Shown here piece after piece: positions 61,427-64,000 of a stretch of DNA of 64,000 nt. The DNA is taken from contig NZ_JANADR010000001.1 in the NCBI RefSeq assembly GCF_024199925.1, positions 5,769,501 through 5,833,500 of the forward strand, in the 5' to 3' direction. The notes beneath the pieces are model-generated. The model ran no database searches. It was not told the DNA's origin and saw only the letters and a list, made by a program, of their open reading frames with translations. Within the stretch, counting starts at the first letter, position 1. The number at the start of each line of letters is the position of its first letter. This DNA comes from Bradyrhizobium sp. CCGUVB1N3 (GTDB lineage Bacteria; Pseudomonadota; Alphaproteobacteria; Rhizobiales; Xanthobacteraceae). Position numbers and translations under genes: made by a program.

Positions 61427-63109
61427 TCACAGAACCGGCTGGAACGAATCCGCCCGCGCCATCCGCCAGGCATCGCGGAAGCGCGGGTCTTCGGTGCCTT
61501 CGAGCAGCTCCCCCGGCCGCAGCGCCGGATAGAGCTGCGCGAACGACTTCACCTCGGTGGTCGCGGTGCGCTGGGTGAAGTGGATCGGGCGCAGCTCCTG
61601 CGGGTGCTCGAGGCCGGCCGCGGCGATCAGTTCGGAGAGCGAGTGCAGCGTTGCGTGGTGGTAGTTGTGCACGCGGTCGATCTTGAGCGGCACGTAGAGC
61701 GCGCGCGCACGCGTCGGGTCCTGCGTGGCGACACCGGTCGGGCAGCGGTCAGTGTGGCAACTCAGGGACTGGATGCAGCCGAGCGAGAACATGAAGCCGC
61801 GCGCCGAATTGCACCAGTCGGCGCCGATCGCCATGGCGCGCGCCATGTCGAAGGCGGTCGCGACCTTGCCCGACGCGCCGATCTTGATGCGGTCGCGCGC
61901 GTTGATGCCGACCAGCGCATTGTGCACGAAGTTGACGCCCTCGCGCATCGGCATGCCCAGATGATCCATGAACTCGAGCGGCGCGGCGCCGGTGCCGCCT
62001 TCATTGCCGTCGACGACGATGAAATCCGGATAGATGCCGGTCTGAAGCATCGCCTTGCAGATCGCCAGGAACTCCCAGGTGTGGCCGATGCACAGCTTGA
62101 AGCCGGCCGGCTTGCCGCCGGAGAGCTTTCGCATCTCGGCAATGAACTGCATCATCCCGATCGGGGTGGAGAAGGCGCGGTGCGAGGCCGGCGAGATGCA
62201 GTCCTCGCCCATCTTGACGCCGCGGATCTTTGAAATCTCTTCAGAGACCTTGGCCGCCGGCAGCACGCCGCCATGGCCGGGCTTGGCGCCCTGGCTGATC
62301 TTGAGCTCGACCATCTTGATCTGGTCTTCAGTTGCGATTCTGGCGAAGGCGTCCGGATCGAAGCTGCCGTCGAGATGGCGGCAGCCGAAATAGCCCGAGC
62401 CGATCTCCCAGATGATGTCGCCGCCCATCTCGCGGTGATACGGGCTGACCCCGCCCTCGCCGGTGTCATGGGCGAAGCCGCCCATCTTGGCGCCGGCGTT
62501 TAGCGCGCGCACGGCGTTGGGGCTGAGCGCGCCGAAGCTCATGGCCGAGATGTTGAACACCGATGCGGAATAGGGCTTCGCGCAGTCCGGCCCGCCGATG
62601 GTGATACGGAATTTCTCATCGGTCCGCGTCTTCGGCGAGACCGAGTGATGCATCCATTCATAGCCCTCGCGATAGACGTCCTCCTGGGTGCCGAAGGGCC
62701 GCTTGTCGAGCTGCATCTTGGCGCGCTGATAGACCACCGCGCGGGTGTCGCGCGAGAACGGCATCCCATCCTTCTCGCTCTCGAAGAAATACTGCCGCAT
62801 CTCAGGGCGGATTTCCTCGAGCAGGAAGCGCATATGCGCCGAGATCGGGTAGTTGCGCAGGACCGCGTGGCCCTTTTGCAGGAGATCGCGGACGCCGAGC
62901 AGCGTGAGCCCGCCGAAGATCACGATGGGGATGATCAGGATGTCGAAAACCCTGCGGTCGGCAAGCCCGATGCCGATCAGGAGCGCGGTGACGACCGCGC
63001 AGATCGTCAGCACGATGAAACGCGGCGAGAACGGGAGCAGCAGGGTCTCCATGACACCCTGTTCGAGAGGTCCCCTGGGCTGGTTGTGCGCTTTGTTGAC
63101 GTTGGACAC
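61427..63109 (-). CDS. Membrane-anchored FMN-binding glutamate-synthase-family protein
   Basis: 560 residues from GTG 63109 (GAGAGGAT upstream; GTG 63115 also in frame). Two TM helices at about residues 27-70 (IVLTICAVVTALLIGIGLA, ILIIPIVIFGGLTLLGV) precede a domain like the FMN-binding synthase part of GltB: MSFGALSPNAVRALNAGA, GSGYFGCRHLDG, VVDGNEGGTGAAPLEFMDHLG and the cysteine cluster C-x5-C-x4-CP in LGCIQSLSCHTDRCPTGVA for an Fe-S centre. The glutaminase domain of GltB is absent, so glutamine is not its nitrogen donor. Redox partner and physiological reaction unknown. Confidence 0.86.
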   Translation of the reverse strand: MSNVNKAHNQPRGPLEQGVMETLLLPFSPRFIVLTICAVVTALLIGIGLADRRVFDILIIPIVIFGGLTLLGVRDLLQKGHAVLRNYPISAHMRFLLEEIRPEMRQYFFESEKDGMPFSRDTRAVVYQRAKMQLDKRPFGTQEDVYREGYEWMHHSVSPKTRTDEKFRITIGGPDCAKPYSASVFNISAMSFGALSPNAVRALNAGAKMGGFAHDTGEGGVSPYHREMGGDIIWEIGSGYFGCRHLDGSFDPDAFARIATEDQIKMVELKISQGAKPGHGGVLPAAKVSEEISKIRGVKMGEDCISPASHRAFSTPIGMMQFIAEMRKLSGGKPAGFKLCIGHTWEFLAICKAMLQTGIYPDFIVVDGNEGGTGAAPLEFMDHLGMPMREGVNFVHNALVGINARDRIKIGASGKVATAFDMARAMAIGADWCNSARGFMFSLGCIQSLSCHTDRCPTGVATQDPTRARALYVPLKIDRVHNYHHATLHSLSELIAAAGLEHPQELRPIHFTQRTATTEVKSFAQLYPALRPGELLEGTEDPRFRDAWRMARADSFQPVL

Positions 63110-63288
63110 GATCACATCCTCTCGTCGGGCTGACGGGTACTATACGCCTGCGCCTTCATACGGATATGACGCGGCTTCCGTATCAGGCTACCGAATTCGG
63201 CCAGCGCAAATCAATCCGCCGGGCAGGCGGGATGCTGCGGTGCAATAGATCGGATCGGATAGAGACGGCGGGAGCTGCCCCGAACGGC

Positions 63289-63321
63289 GCTCGCTATGCT
63301 CGCTTGTCCGGGACGACAGTG
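63289..63321. repeat. Half copy of the type-1 palindromic element
   Basis: GGCGCTCGCT and GCTCGCTTGTCCGGGACGAC match the right half of the element at 16465-16606 (there GCGCTCGCT and GCTCGCTTGTCCAGGACGAC). The left half is missing. It lies in the 250-base gap between the glutamate-synthase-like gene and fpr. Confidence 0.6.
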
Positions 63322-63362
63322 GAGAGGGTGGCGCGAAAAGGGCACCACTCTCCGCGCGGAGA

Positions 63363-64000
63363 TCAGCGCTCCACGAAGGCCTTTTCGATCACGAAATGGC
63401 CGGGCTCGCTGCCGGAGCCCTCGGTGAAGCCGCGGCCCTCGAACATGCCGCGGAGCTCTTCGAGCATTCCGGGGCTGCCGCACATCATGATGCGGTCGGT
63501 TGCGATGTCGAGCGGGGCCTGGCCGATGTCGTTGAAGAGCTGCTCGGAGTTGATGAGGTCGGTGATGCGGCCGCGGTTGCGGAACGGCTCGCGGGTCACG
63601 GTCGGATAATAGACGAGCTTCTCGGAAAGCATCGGCCCGAACAATTCGTCATCGCGCAAGGTCGCGACGAGCTGCTCGCCATAGGCGAGTTCCGAGACCT
63701 GTCGGCAGCCGTGAACCAGCACGATGGTCTCGAACCGGTCATAGACGTCGGGGTCCTTGATCAGGCTCGCGAACGGCGCAAGGCCGGTGCCGGTCGACAG
63801 CAGCAGAAGCCGCTTGCCGGGAATCAGGTTGTCGGCAACGAGCGTGCCGGTCGCCTTGCGGCCGACCAGGATGGTGTCGCCTTCCTTGATCTTCTGAAGG
63901 CGCGAGGTGAGCGGGCCGTCCTGAACCTTGATCGAGAAGAACTCGAGCTCTTCCTCGTGATTGGCGCTCGCCATGCTGTAGGCGCGCAGCAACGGACGGC
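63363..64000 (-). CDS. fpr: Ferredoxin--NADP reductase, C-terminal part
   Basis: The gene runs past the window end; 212 residues are visible, beginning GRPLLRAYSMAS, which matches the FAD-binding motif (R-A-Y-S) of bacterial Fpr proteins. Other motifs: LLLSTGTGLAPFASLIKD for NADP binding, IVLVHGCRQVSELAYGE, and IMMCGSPGMLEELRGMFEGRG near the end. It ends with FVIEKAFVER, as in bacterial class-II reductases whose C-terminal aromatic residue is displaced by a short tail. It transfers electrons between NADPH and ferredoxin or flavodoxin. About 45 N-terminal residues are missing. Confidence 0.92.
   Translation of the reverse strand, partial: RPLLRAYSMASANHEEELEFFSIKVQDGPLTSRLQKIKEGDTILVGRKATGTLVADNLIPGKRLLLLSTGTGLAPFASLIKDPDVYDRFETIVLVHGCRQVSELAYGEQLVATLRDDELFGPMLSEKLVYYPTVTREPFRNRGRITDLINSEQLFNDIGQAPLDIATDRIMMCGSPGMLEELRGMFEGRGFTEGSGSEPGHFVIEKAFVER

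Overview
The window comes from the chromosome of a GC-rich alphaproteobacterium, most probably Bradyrhizobium or a close relative. This rests on codon use with strong G/C at third positions, on protein families typical of that group (RopB/Omp31-type barrel fused to an OprB-like porin, CxAxR arylsulfatase, ECF42 sigma factor with its DGPF partner, many solute-binding proteins), and on three kinds of dispersed palindromic element between genes. No rRNA, tRNA, CRISPR array, replication origin or phage gene was recognised.

Layout. Positions 1-9.1 kb hold the 3' end of a gene cut by the window edge, small hypothetical genes, a cupin, an AmpH-type serine hydrolase, an acyl-CoA dehydrogenase-like flavoprotein, an RDD membrane protein and a PAS-PAS-GGDEF-EAL protein whose cyclase half is degenerate. 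A short gene at 8938-9111 encodes a peptide with a double-glycine leader-like motif. An IS1182-family element follows (about 9.25-10.8 kb), then a Tat-exported arylsulfatase, a secreted hypothetical protein, a ten-repeat TPR protein, MepA, and molybdate transport genes modABC, whose ModC lacks the C-terminal molybdate-binding domain. From 19.8 to 27.7 kb come a K+/H+ antiporter, an MscS channel, methionine aminopeptidase, a short Ada protein, a DMT exporter, a Tat-exported intradiol dioxygenase and RadC.

From 27.7 to 35.9 kb lies a transport and catabolism block: an FCD regulator, a polyamine-type ABC transporter, a Bug-type binding protein, a cupin, RidA and an orphan NMT1-like protein. It is bracketed by the real 3' end of radC and a second, diverged copy of that end, so it looks like an inserted or exchanged segment. 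Next are an alpha/beta hydrolase with a divergent MarR regulator, a DUF4239-like membrane protein, an inositol-monophosphatase-family enzyme divergent from a second polyamine/iron-type ABC operon (39.3-43.3 kb), and several small exported proteins.

Positions 46-48.7 kb carry a protein with a HELLE motif under a good sigma-70-type promoter, and the DGPF/ECF42 sigma pair. Positions 48.8-54.1 kb hold a tightly overlapped minus-strand operon (NitT/TauT-type ABC importer, 2-hydroxyacid dehydrogenase, double-domain Inh-type inhibitor) divergent from a creatininase-family amidohydrolase, suggesting uptake and hydrolysis of a small amide. The end of the window has a two-barrel porin preceded by a large palindrome, three Tad-type pseudopilin/TadG genes, a CorC/HlyC-type protein, a membrane-anchored FMN glutamate-synthase-like protein, and the C-terminal part of a ferredoxin-NADP reductase.

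The most unusual signals are the duplicated radC end, the small double-glycine peptide, palindromic repeats abutting or supplying gene ends (modC, the IMPase-family gene, ada), and short tandem repeats at gene starts (17 bp at mscS, 15 bp before an ABC operon, 12 bp inside the sigma factor gene).
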